Shown here: positions 45,401 to 57,800 of the stretch, piece by piece
Position numbering within the stretch: position 1 is the first letter of the stretch
Layout: the number at the start of each line of letters is the position of its first letter
Source: Lumbricus rubellus
Lineage: Eukaryota; Annelida; Clitellata; Crassiclitellata; Lumbricidae
DNA length: 64,000 nucleotides
Reading direction: 5' to 3'
Assembly (NCBI GenBank): GCA_945859605.1
Contig: OX243811.1
Coordinates: 33,951,950-34,015,949 of the forward strand
Position numbers and translations under genes: made by a program
Notes under the pieces: generated by a model
What the model was told of the DNA's origin: nothing
The model's database searches: none
The model's input: the letters and a program-made list of their open reading frames with translations, nothing else

Positions 45401-47828
45401 CTCACTTTCTATGCCAGAGATTGCTTCTGATTCTATGATGACCACCACCAAATCTACCAGTATATTAGCTGGCTCTACAGCACTAAGCGCTACCGATAGC
45501 AGTGTGGCAGTAGGCGATTTAGTTTCAACTTCCTCCAACGAGCCGACATCTATCACTTTCAAAACACTCTTCACCACTCCTGAAGCCCATCTCTCGCTCA
45601 CTTCAAAGTCTCTCACCTCATCAACTTCCCATTTCACGTCGTCGAATGTTATTGAAAGTGACACAACATCCCTTTCCACGATCCAGTTCCCCATTATGGA
45701 CAGTCTCCCCAGCCACACAGCTAATCACGTATCAACTGCTTCTGATTGGCTTTCTGTGGAAACAACCGAATACATGGATTCCACGACTGAAGAAGAAAAC
45801 ATGGAGAACAGTGCCACTTCCACGATAGGTAAAAATCCCCTTTTTGTATTATCTGAATAACGTAGGCTACTCTATATAATTGGCGTAGATTGATTTCAAC
45901 TCCCATAGCGCCGTTGCGAGGCTTGCTGTTCAAGGTATCAACCCACGGCTCACCAAAATCCAAACCGTAATTATTAGTCCAATACCCAGATTATCAGTTA
46001 GCCTCTTGCTGTTCCCCTCGCACTGCGCGTTTCCTTGTTGCCACAAGATTTAAATTCTGTATTCATGTTGCATCAAAGTGACATAACAGAAATTATTATT
46101 AATAATGACTAGTAGGCCTATGCTTAACCTGGGTATATTATAGGCCTATATCATGCAATTCTATGGATCAGGAGCGCATCGCAGGTAAAAAGCCTGTGAA
46201 TTTGTGAAACCATCCTGCATATGACTAGACAGTTATCAAGGCATGCCATATTGATGACACACCATTTACCAATTGAGCAGAAGAAAGGAGCATCAAAAGT
46301 TGCTAAACTAAGAGTTTTTGGATTTGCAATTAGATGGAGACGATGCTACGCTTCCTCCTCGATGTCCTGTTCTTCAAGATCCTTCGAACGCAGATCAAAC
46401 GATGTTTGTGGATCGTTATGGTGCTGCAGTCGTCTTCACCTGTGCAGTTGGTTACGCATTCAAAGAGGGAGGCACATCACGAACGTCAGTCTGCATTGCC
46501 GGACATTGGACAAACATAACTGGATGTCAAGGTTCATTCAACATTATTAGACTAATGCTCTTGTTGACCCTTTAATGTCGAGATGGTATTAAATGGTATG
46601 AGAAATCGTATACCCTCCGGCATTAAAGGGAGATCATGGTATAATCACATCTTTTTAAGTATCTGGTTTTCTTATCGTAAGATTATGATTACCTTCTCGT
46701 AAATGCCGCTATTAATATATAGGCCTACATAAATGAAGTAACTGGAATTATAAAATCACTAGCTGTACCCGGCCACGCGTTGCTGTGGCAGAAAAGACCG
46801 TCATCTGCCTCCTCCCCTCCCCCGTCCCCTCCCCGTTCCCCTCCCCTCCCCGTCTTCCTTCCCCTCCCCGTCCCCCTCCCCGTCTCCCTCCCCTCCCCTC
46901 CCCTTCCCCTTCCACCTCCCCTCTCTTTCACCCCTCCCCTCCCATTCCCCTCCCCTCCCCTCCCCCTCCCACTCCCCTCCTCCTCCCACTCCCCCTACCC
47001 CTCTCCTCCCCCTCCCCTCCCCTCCCCTCTTCCTCCCGCTCCCTCTTCCTTCTTTCCTCCCCGACAGCGACATATGCGCTATCGTGATTTTTGGGCGACT
47101 TTTGGGCAACCCTGATCGAAGTTGGTCATCTCGCGACTTTTGGGCGACTTTACAACGTAATGTCACGACAAAAACGTTTCCGAAATCTGGCAACCCTCAT
47201 GGACGTTGGGAAGTGTATAATTTGCAAATGGCGGTCGAACGGATTTCAAAGTTCTCTTTTTGTGGAATAGATTGGGTTTTTTTCGGAAAAAAGCATAATA
47301 CAACACGGTTCTATTGGAATGGAAGGTTTCGCAAAATTTTCAAAACAATCGGTGTGTCAGTTTTCGAGAACACTCATTGCAAACTGTTGGAAAGTTTCAT
47401 TTTTATTTATATAGATTCATTTTAAAACTATATAGATCTAGGCTATAATGTGGTTGGATTGAGAATTCTTCAGAAAATGTTACAGTAAAGGTGCTTGTTG
47501 AATGGTTATGTATACCTGACGCTGTATTAAAGTCCCCACATTGAGTCATGAGTTTGTTCTTAATGTATGTAGGTAAGTAGGTATACCGACAACGCAGTTT
47601 GATTAGGTAAGTGGAGAGAGTGCAAACATTCGATAAAGTACAAAGTAATATGTGGTTTGGTAGGTCAACTTGTTTGAGCTTGAACTTATAGCTTGAACTT
47701 TTAAATTGCAATTTCAAACTGGTTAAATGTCTATATACATATCTTATTTTAAATTGCTAATTAAACTGCAAGTGGGTTTTAATCCAGTTGTCACGTGCGC
47801 CATGGAAAGCGATCAGGAGGAGGAGGAG

Positions 47829-47860
<32 letters not shown>

Positions 47861-49493
47861 GGAGGAGGAGGAGGAGGAAGAGGAAGCTAGTTTGCTGCTG
47901 GGGATTGGTCAAGGTCAAACTCGAACATGTCAGCTTGGAAAACGATTTTCTGATGGAACGAAAACGGAAAGCGTCAAATGCATTCAGAAACGAGGAGTGG
48001 AAGTAACTGGTCAACCACACAAACAAATCTCCAACTGTGCGGGTACGAAGGACATAATTTATATGCAAAAGTCAATATTTCTTGCTGCTTTTTAGAATTA
48101 ATCTTTACCACTCGTATGTCCGCTCCCACCGGCCAAATTTGGGCCAATTCATTATTAATCCGAGGGGTAAAGGTTAATGTAACGTGCAATTTGGTCAAGC
48201 AAAATTTTTTAAAGAAACAGCATGAGAGAAAAAATGTAAGCGGATTAAAAGATTCAGGTAATGACTAAAGTTGTGCACAACTGTGTTTTGCAGGCTTAGG
48301 TAATGCGGGAAGTAAAGTTTTACACATCTATGTATGTGGGCCTATTAAACGAATAGGCAATAAGTAAAGTTTTACACATCTACATGTATGTATTGTGCAG
48401 ACATAAGTAATAACGTTTTACGCATCTATGTATTACAGTCAAAAGTAATAAGTAAAGTTTTATATAGATCTATAGCCTAACCGGCAAAGGCAATAAGTAA
48501 AGTTTCATATAATAGCCTATCTATATTATGTATTACAGGCAAGGATAATAAGTAGAGTTTGCACATCCCTGTTGCTACTGATATCCCAATGTTCCCGAGT
48601 AGGCTACATGTGTCTGTCGGTTGACTCATGCGAAACACAATAACGAAAACAGGAAGTACAGTGAAAAGACGCCTTCCACACATAATGACTGTAGCCTATA
48701 ATATAATAAATAATTAGATCTATTCATTGAACAACCACTAGCTGCACGTATCAGCGGCATAACACATGCGACATTCACACTCCATCCTTTGGTTCGATGT
48801 AGCAAATAGTCATACATATGGAGATTGCTTAAAAATACTGGAAACGAATCTCTTTTAGAAAATATGCGCCGGTTAAATATATTATTTTTACCTCGTCGCT
48901 TTTGGTACCATAGTCAGTCCAGCTTTCTTATGGATTCTGGGTCCAATTATACAGCCAGTGTAAACATGAATAATTATGAGTATGGCCTAAAGTCTGTTAA
49001 TTTAAACGTTTATACATATAGGGCTGGGAGTCATGTGGTTTCCTCACATTTAGCTCGAAATATTATTGGACAATTTCTGGAGATTGGACGAAGGAAAATG
49101 AAGTTGGACTGAAGCCGACGTAACGAAGCTTTAGCGCGTTTGCAGGTTTTGGACCATTGAGGAATACCGCACCAATCGCCTTTCCAGTAGACTATAATAT
49201 ATTATTATATTACTAGCTGTACCCAGCCACGCGTTGCTGTGGCAGAAAAGACCTCCCCCTCCCCCTCCCCCCCCCCCCCCCCCCCCCCCCCCCTCCCCCT
49301 CCCCCTCCCCCTCCCCCTCCCCCTCCCCCTCCCCCTCCCCCTCCCCTCCCCCTCCCCCTCCCCCTCCCCCTCCCCCTCCCCCTCCCCTCCCCCTCCCCCT
49401 CCCCCTCCCCCCTCCCCCTCCCCCTCCCCCTCCCCCTCCCCCTCCCCCTCCCCCTCCCCCCTCCCCCTCCCCCCCCCCCCCTCCCCCTCCCCC

Positions 49494-49562
<69 letters not shown>

Positions 49563-51759
49563 CCTCCCCCCCCCCCCCCCCCCCCCCCTCCCCCTCCCCC
49601 TCCCCCTCCCCCTCCCCCTCCCCCTCCCCCTCCCCCTCCCCCTCCCCCTCCCCCTCCCCCTCCCCCTCCCCCTCCCCCTCCCCCTCCCCCTCCCCCTCCC
49701 CCTCCCCCTCCCCCTCCCCCTCCCCCTCCCCCTCCCCCTCCCCCTCCCCCTCCCCCTCCCCCTCCCCCTCCCCCTCCCCCTCCCCCTCCCCCTCCCCCTC
49801 CCCCTCCCCCTCCCCCTCCCCCTCCCCCTCCCCCTCCCCCTCCCCCTCCCCCTCCCCCTCCCCCTCCCCCTCCCCCTCCCCCCCCCTTCCCCCTCCCCCT
49901 CCCCCTCCCCCTCCCCCTCCCCCTCCCCCTCTCCCTCCCTGCATCCCCCATCTCTCTCCTCCCTGTTCGTCCCGCTCCCTCGCCTCCATAAAACGCTTTA
50001 GCAAGAAGGCCGTAATGAAATGCGAAGGCCGTAATGAAATGCGCTAAAGAAATTTACGGAACAAACATGCCCGAATTGGTATGCAAGGCTTTTTGATGGG
50101 CGTAGGCTATGTGTTGAAAACGGTGGAATTTTAAAAGTTGTTTTTTTTGTTGAAAAGATTGCGCTTTATGCGAAAAGTCATTCTTATAACCCGGCCGTGT
50201 TGGAACTAAAGGTTTTGGTGAAGTTCTGAAAGGAATCGGCGCAGAAAGTTCGGAGAACACTTGCAAGGAGCCAAACGCGGTTACATTTATATATATATAG
50301 ATAGATTATACAGTTCACCAGTATACACTGTGTCCGGATAAAAAGTAGCCCCCACAAAAAAGTGTCATAACTCGGTCAAAACGTTTTGGATTTGTCTGAA
50401 ATTTTAAACACAACAACAGTGGCCATATTTACACGAGATTCCAAAGTCGTTTGCAAATATTCGCGAGTTTGTCAAATTTATGAGCGTTTGCGTTGGAGCA
50501 CCGACAAATTGAACTTTCCAACATGGAAAACCTGAAAGGAAGTGAAATTCAGCTATTATGGTGCCAAAAAATGTGTTTCTTGTTCTCGGACACATGATCG
50601 TAGACGTAGTAGGTTAGTAGCTATCCCGGGAGACACTCGGCTTCATATCCTGCAGCTGTAGCCGTCCAGCAGTCCAGACTTTGATCCGGAGTACATGTAC
50701 TGGAGGAGCGTGTTTTTCGTTCGCGCCTAGCCGCGTATTCATGACATCGATAACCGTAGGGCGTAGGGCGCGTCTGTTTGAAGATTGGCAGTTGCTTAAC
50801 CTGGTGATCATCGACAGGACCATCAAACAGTACCGTCTAAGTTTACGGCCGTGTGTCCGTGAACAAGATGGACATTTTGAACACTATATTTAGCTGAATT
50901 TCACTTCCTTTCAGGTTTTCCATGTTGGAAAGTTCAATTTGTCGGTGCTCCAACGCAAACACTTATAAATTTGACAAACTCAGGTATATTTCTAATCGGT
51001 TTTAGAATCTCGTGTAAATATGGCCGCTGTTGCTGTGTTTGAAATTTCAGACAAATCCCAAACGTTTCGACCGAGTTATGACACTTTTTTGTGGGGGCTA
51101 CTTTTTAACCGGACACAGTGTATATAAAATATAATATATATATTGTAAACTGCCTTCACTTGCAGTTGGCCACAGGCCACGAGTTGACTCAAAAGTTTCC
51201 AGTACAACTAACTTTATTAATGATATTCACATATTTATATACAATTATAAAACTACACTCCGCCTATAATGCTAAGATTGTCCAATCAGGACACAGTGTG
51301 TCCTGTCATAATTCTTGAGTGACAGTTCATAGTTCAATTTAATAAATATATAATATATATGTGTCCATATATATCTATGCCTAGCTACCTACCTATGACA
51401 TATATATTATACATGTATATAATACTATATATACAGTTCATCGGCCATTTGTGTTCTGTGCGTCTATACGCTACTATCTAATTAAAAATGAGGCACTTGA
51501 AGACGTCGCTTTACCCATAATCGCAAATGCTCATTGCAAATTTCAGGTATTTAGTAGTAGAAGTAAATTAAGTAATTATATAGGTATAACTGATAAAAGA
51601 ATGCACGTAACCAGCTTTTCGAGTGAAAACGCATTCGGTATGTTTACTGTGTAGTCTATATAATTATGACACGGACTCAGCCTAATAGCACAGGAGAAGA
51701 GTAAATGGAGAAAACAGTGAAACTTGCGATTGACACCAACGGGTGTTGAACCCACGGAC

Positions 51760-51828
<69 letters not shown>

Positions 51829-54800
51829 AATAATAATTATGACCAGCTTTTCGTGTGAAAGCGCTTTCGGTGTGTTTATTGTGTATTATTATTACGCATG
51901 CATCAGTATACTAGACCTAACACAATAACAATTTTTCTGCATGGATGTTTTTGAAAATATCAGAGACGCACTGCAGCGCAGCTCCTGTAGTACTGAACGC
52001 TACCATGGTGATGAACCCTTCGCAGAGGTCAGCAACGTTCACATGTTGGCCAGGGCATAGGTTTTCAGACGGAAGTCACATGAAGAAAGTCGAATGTAAC
52101 CATGACAACAGCTGGAATTACTCCATCGGACATTGTGGCGGTAAAGATGTTTCAGTCAAACATTAATTTTTGCTGCAACACAGAAGGTTTTATGAAGTTT
52201 GTATACAGCAGAGTGATGTGGTGGACCGGCGGTGATTTATTTCACAGATCTATTCATAAGAACTTTATGTGGCATCACCACTTATGTGAGCCATTGTGAT
52301 GTGCTGGTAAAAGAATCACGATCACTAAGATAATTTGCAATGCGCTGAGCGGAACGAACCAGAATCTTTCAGCCTAAAGCAAGTAGACTTATATACATGG
52401 TCATAGGGGGGGGGGACAAATATCCAGATCGTAAAGATTTCAAAACTTTAGCTGTAGCCTTTATCTTCTTATGCTACCTATTCGTGTAATCTGATTGCAT
52501 AGAATATTAATTAGCTTTTAAATGAAGATTGCATAGACTATGAACCAGCTTGAATATAGGCTATTCACTGTTTAGTGTTTATTTTAAATATACACTATGC
52601 ATTTATATTATTTGGCACGTTGTAAATGCTAATCGAGTTGCTGTATAGCCTACAGTCTGAGTTCTCCCGTTTGTTGAACTCAATTAAGAAATATCGCAAC
52701 GGTTTAGCCTAATGTTATAGATTCTATTATAGACTACACTAGAGTTGTCTAATATTATTAGTGATCATCTGTGATAGGGCTGCCAACCGTACCGGATTCG
52801 CCGGGACAGTCCCGGAATCGGCCCTTGCGTCCCGTGTCCCGGATTGATCTCAAATTGTCCTGGAATTTGCTCTAGATATCCACTTATAAATACAAAAATG
52901 TTATTCTTATTGCTAAACTCAACCAGTTGTACGATTATTTTTGTGTTCTGCTTTCTATAAGACCAATAACTGATCATCGGTTCAGTTGAAGTCTTCAAAA
53001 CTTTATAAACCGCTGACACTCGGTTTAGCACAATAAATTATAAATAGCCTAATATTGTTTTCGTTTTAATGCTTTTTGCGAGAGAACGTTCTACATTTTA
53101 TTTACGAACAACCTGCTTCTAACTATCGCAATTAGATCTATCTGAGCACCGAAAGTTCACCGCCGACCTTATGAAAGCAGAACTGGTGCTTTTAAAATAG
53201 AAATTTTGGCATGACATGCACTGATGTCTATGACTTTGTGCCCAGCGTTCTGGAATTGCTTAAAGATCAGAAGTAGGCCAATAGGTTTAAGATAAGTTCT
53301 GCCTCGGTCGCAGACCTATAAGCCTATAGTCTTAATCTGACAGGCCTGCCCTAGATGACTGGGGTTTTAAATTATAAAGAATTTAAAAAAATAAATTAGA
53401 GATACTATATTGGGCTGAGATAACATTTAATACATTAATAACATTATGCCTTTCTGGGGACAGTGCAAATTGGTAATGGCACATTTGAGTGATTGCAGGT
53501 GTCCCGGAATGGCAAAATCAAAAGTTGGCAGCCCTAATCTGTGAGGATCTGGTCCTTCCACCGAACGCTGCGTTGGATATGATTGCAACCACCTACAACT
53601 ACATAGCTAGAATTCAATGTCAACAAGGATTCGTATTTGATGACGGTGACCTCGTGAAGACCTTGAGTTGCCTTGAATCCGGAGAGTGGAATGATACAGT
53701 CGTCTCTGATTGTAAACGTGAGTGTCCATGATTATATGGATGAGACTATGGTGCATCTAAAACTGATTCTGAGACAAACCGCTGTTAAAAATGTTTTGGA
53801 AAACATTAGAACTATACTTAGAATTAACTGGTAAACGGAATGCAAACGTACGATGGGTCAGCGATTCCAACTGTAAAGAACAGTGCAACTGCGCATCCAA
53901 GTGCCCTACATCTTACCGCACATCTGAGGATGCTGTGTAAAACTCTGTTTAATTTGGGCCTAACTGCAGTATCGGAGACCGTGAGTGTCGGTTAGGTTCA
54001 GTTTAGGCGTGGTGAGGGTAGTTTATGGTTATAAGGGTTAATGTTTTAGGGTTGGTGCCGTCAATGGACACTGTCCAAAGGTAGGCCCACTGCATTCGCT
54101 TCAGTCCCCGATACTACAATTACGCCGTCGAATCAATCGAAGAAACAATGAACTTGCAAGTCAATCGAGTCGACGATTTTTCTACCTACTCGACTTGACC
54201 GAGTGACGATCGACTTGTTCAACTGAGACTTTATTGATCACGAGGTCCGATTTGAAGTCGACTGTTAAGCGCTGTGGCTCATCATGTGTGTTATTTCCGC
54301 AGCATCCCACTCGCCTATAGTCTGTATCATTTAACATTGATTAATTTCACTATTTCGATCATGAAGCGTCACTGATGAGTTTATTCTGGAAGTTGCGATT
54401 AATAAAATGTTCTACAACAACAACCATTGCAGTATCAATAATATTTTGCAAAACTTGCTGGCTTTGTCATTTTCCCGTTATGCGTAGCTGTGTTCTGCCC
54501 TCGTCCACCTCTGATGTTGAACGCCAGTTACACAGCTGGACTGGACGCTCAGCTGACGAACGACCAGTTTCCATACGGAGTCACAGTATCCAGTGACTGC
54601 TTTGATGAACTAAAATTCCCAGATGGAAGGAAGCAATGGACGATTTCCTGTGGTGGAATAGGAACATGGAATGCAACGGATACTTCTTGCGAAGGTATGC
54701 TTCAGTGTTGGCTAATTGAAATTCGTTGGTGCACGCAATTGTAATAATTTATTGTCGCAGCTCCTATTTTTTAACATAGAAAATCCAGTCATCATTCAAA

Positions 54801-57800
54801 GCGCAGCAGCAAAAACAATACCGAACAACGCTATATAAACAAACAGCAGCCAGGAGCACTTTGTGTCATCCCTTGAGAAATAGTGTTTGACTAATTGCAT
54901 TCGTGTGGCTGACTGATTTTTCCCGTAAACGACCTTTTCGCATAACTAACTTCTCCTGCATATGATATGACTAACTTATTCCTCTAACTGACATTTTCTT
55001 GACTGGCTTTTACAGCTGGAAGATGTGACCCGGTCCCGACAGTGGATCACGGTGTGGCCAATTCCTCCTCAGCAAACGCTGGCTCTGTTGTCGGCTACAC
55101 GTGTGAATATGGATATCAAATCGACGACCTAGAAAATGCAGTCATCTCTTGCGACGGAATCAACTGGGGGGACTCGCCAGTTCAGTGTACAGGCAAGTGC
55201 TGTCATCTCTAAGGAACCACACAATAGGCCTATGAGCATTTCGCTTTCCATGAAAAGTTTATGCACTCTGCACTGGTCTCTCTGTCGCTTTTATACACTC
55301 TCGTTGTAGTAAAAGCGTTAAAAGTCTTGTTGCTTTTAACGACACTGTTTCACATCAAGAATGATTAGTGTTTGCCCTCCTCCTTTGTCCAGAGTTGGGA
55401 CTGGCACTGCCAAAGTCCAAGTAGTGGCGAAGCTAAGATGTTATAATTATGAGTATTAAAAAATTATTTTTAGTATGCCGCGATTCTAATCTTATTCATT
55501 CCGCTCTATAATCTGACCTCACTTGAACCTTCTGATCTTATCTTCAGTTGAATAGTTGAATAAAATAATAGCGATTTTTAAAATCTTTCTATTCTATTCT
55601 AAGTGATGCATGCAGCCAGCCTACACACATTACTATCACACAGTATTTTACATCTGTATTTGTTAGAGACTCGCTGTCCATACATGGTTCAACCGAATGG
55701 ACTTTTGAACACCACGAACAATCTCCACGGAACTCGGCTATTGATCAGTTGTTACCATGGCTACCAAATCAACGGACAACCGTTGTTAGTCGTCTCTTGC
55801 ATGGAAAGTGGAAAATGGTCGCCAGGAGATTCGTGTACAGGTGGATTTAATTAAACATTGTGATATCACAGCGAAATAAGGCATAGGCTATAGACCCTAC
55901 TATTAGGTAGTAGCACCTTGTTTGGTATGAGGGTCAAGCTTTGTCAGGGGTCTCGTCCTCGTCTAGACGTTGTCATTCCTCGGTGTTTCTGCACTGTGAG
56001 CGTCGCCACTGAACAGTTCATACCAGTACTGCGAGATGTGCTTTATAAATGTCACGAATATATGATACGATGTATGTCATTCTAAAAGAGCTATAGGTTT
56101 ATATGAGAATATAGGATACAATATTATATTAATTGGTGAACCAACACAGTCGACATCACTTGCGTCACTTGATCGATCAGAAAGAGTTTGGCGATACGGT
56201 GGGTGCTCCATATGGGTGTTGTGTTCACTCGTCGCAGCCACCAGACCAACCGGGAGTTGAAGGTGGCCAACGATTCCAGGAGAAAAGTGAACGTTTGAAG
56301 GGAAGGACATCGATGGCGGCAATGGATTGTGGAAGTAGACACTGGTGTCCGCAGGCCCGGCCAAAGGACAAATCGTGCGAGGTAACCGCCTTTGGCCCCA
56401 CACACTTTAGGGCCGATATGGGTGTGCGCTTTTTTGAACCTGTAAAAGTCAGTGTGAGGGTAATTATTCGACTCGCCTGTGAACTCGTTCTCATTGGAAG
56501 ATGTTCAGATGAAGTTGCACATCATTTGACAATAATGTGTCTGAGTAATTTGTTATCCAAACATTCTACGTTACAGCGGATATCTTGTGTCGCATGCAGG
56601 AGGGGCATAAATTATCATTTTATAGGCTTGACTCGTTTGAGTTGTCATCCGGTCTGTAGTGAAGGATTTTTGTAGTTTTGTTCTTTGTTCTAGTCTTAGT
56701 TTTTTTATCTACCTATTCTGCTTTGTACAAAAGCAGATATTGTGTACATTATTTTGTAATGCAACTTTATTTTAAAAGAGAAATACATTAATAAAAATTT
56801 ATGTTTACCTTGTGTGAGATGTCAAAGAGGTTCGTTTTATTTCCATTAAGCCGTCGAATGTGGTCCAGTTCCGGTGGTGATGAACTCTCAGATGGTCAGT
56901 TCCGGTCCAATGACTTACGGAACAAACGTCACGATCACGTGTCTCCATGGATACTGGTTCGCAAGGGATGTCGTTACCATGACGATATCCTGCGATGCTG
57001 ATGGAAACTGGACTGACCTCATCTTCCGCATCTGCAGAGGTAGACTATACATACGGCTACTTCAATGAGAAAAAATCGTTTAAAAGTCAAACCGTATACA
57101 AGTAGAAAATAGAGTGTTACATTGCAACATAAACTACTTCAGCACAGCATAGAACTTCTCTAATTTATAAGTAGTGGACTAAGTAAGGACAAACTTTGCG
57201 ACCCTTAGAAAGTAGACTGCTAAAGAATGTATCCCGGTGTCTTAGAAGGTGACAGGGCAATTACCCCGGACAACTACCCCATTGTGCCAATTACCCCCCG
57301 GACAACTACCCCCCGTACCAATTACCCCCTGGACAATCACCCCCCCCCCGTGCCAAAAACTAAGTCTATGTCATGTTAAACGCCTGCCTAATTAAATATT
57401 AAAAATTTAAATATTAATAACACTAATATTAATGTTAAAATCAATGATTATTAATATCAATAACATTTAATGCTATTGATAGAGTTATGACTTTAGTCAG
57501 CATAATAACTAAGCAAGGTTAATAGCAACTCCACGAAGATAGGCAAGTTATTGTTAAACGTTAAAGAATAATACTAAATCAAATCAAATCAAATCTAAAA
57601 ACGGTTCTAAGCTAACGTGTGAAAAAGGTTAAAGGTTCAAGAAAACTTCAACGTTTTAAACGCCTGCTTAATAAAAAATTTAAATGTTTTCGATAGAGTT
57701 CTGCCTATTTTCGTACTCAAACGAAACGACACCATTTTGCTATACCACAGTAAAGTTAATTTATCATAGGCAGCGCTGAAGTCTGACAAATACAAAGAGA

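Noticed and set aside
49205..50004. Frames of 250 or more codons of poly-Pro, Pro-Leu, Gly or Gly-Glu
   Set aside because: Pure products of the C/T tract, with no composition or start context of a gene. The frames at 46725-47193 are rejected for the same reason.
56133..56675. 180-codon plus-strand frame as a new gene
   Set aside because: It lies in an insertion absent from copy B, overlaps open frames on the other strand, and shows no recognisable domain or splice-compatible start. Recorded only as an unknown insertion.
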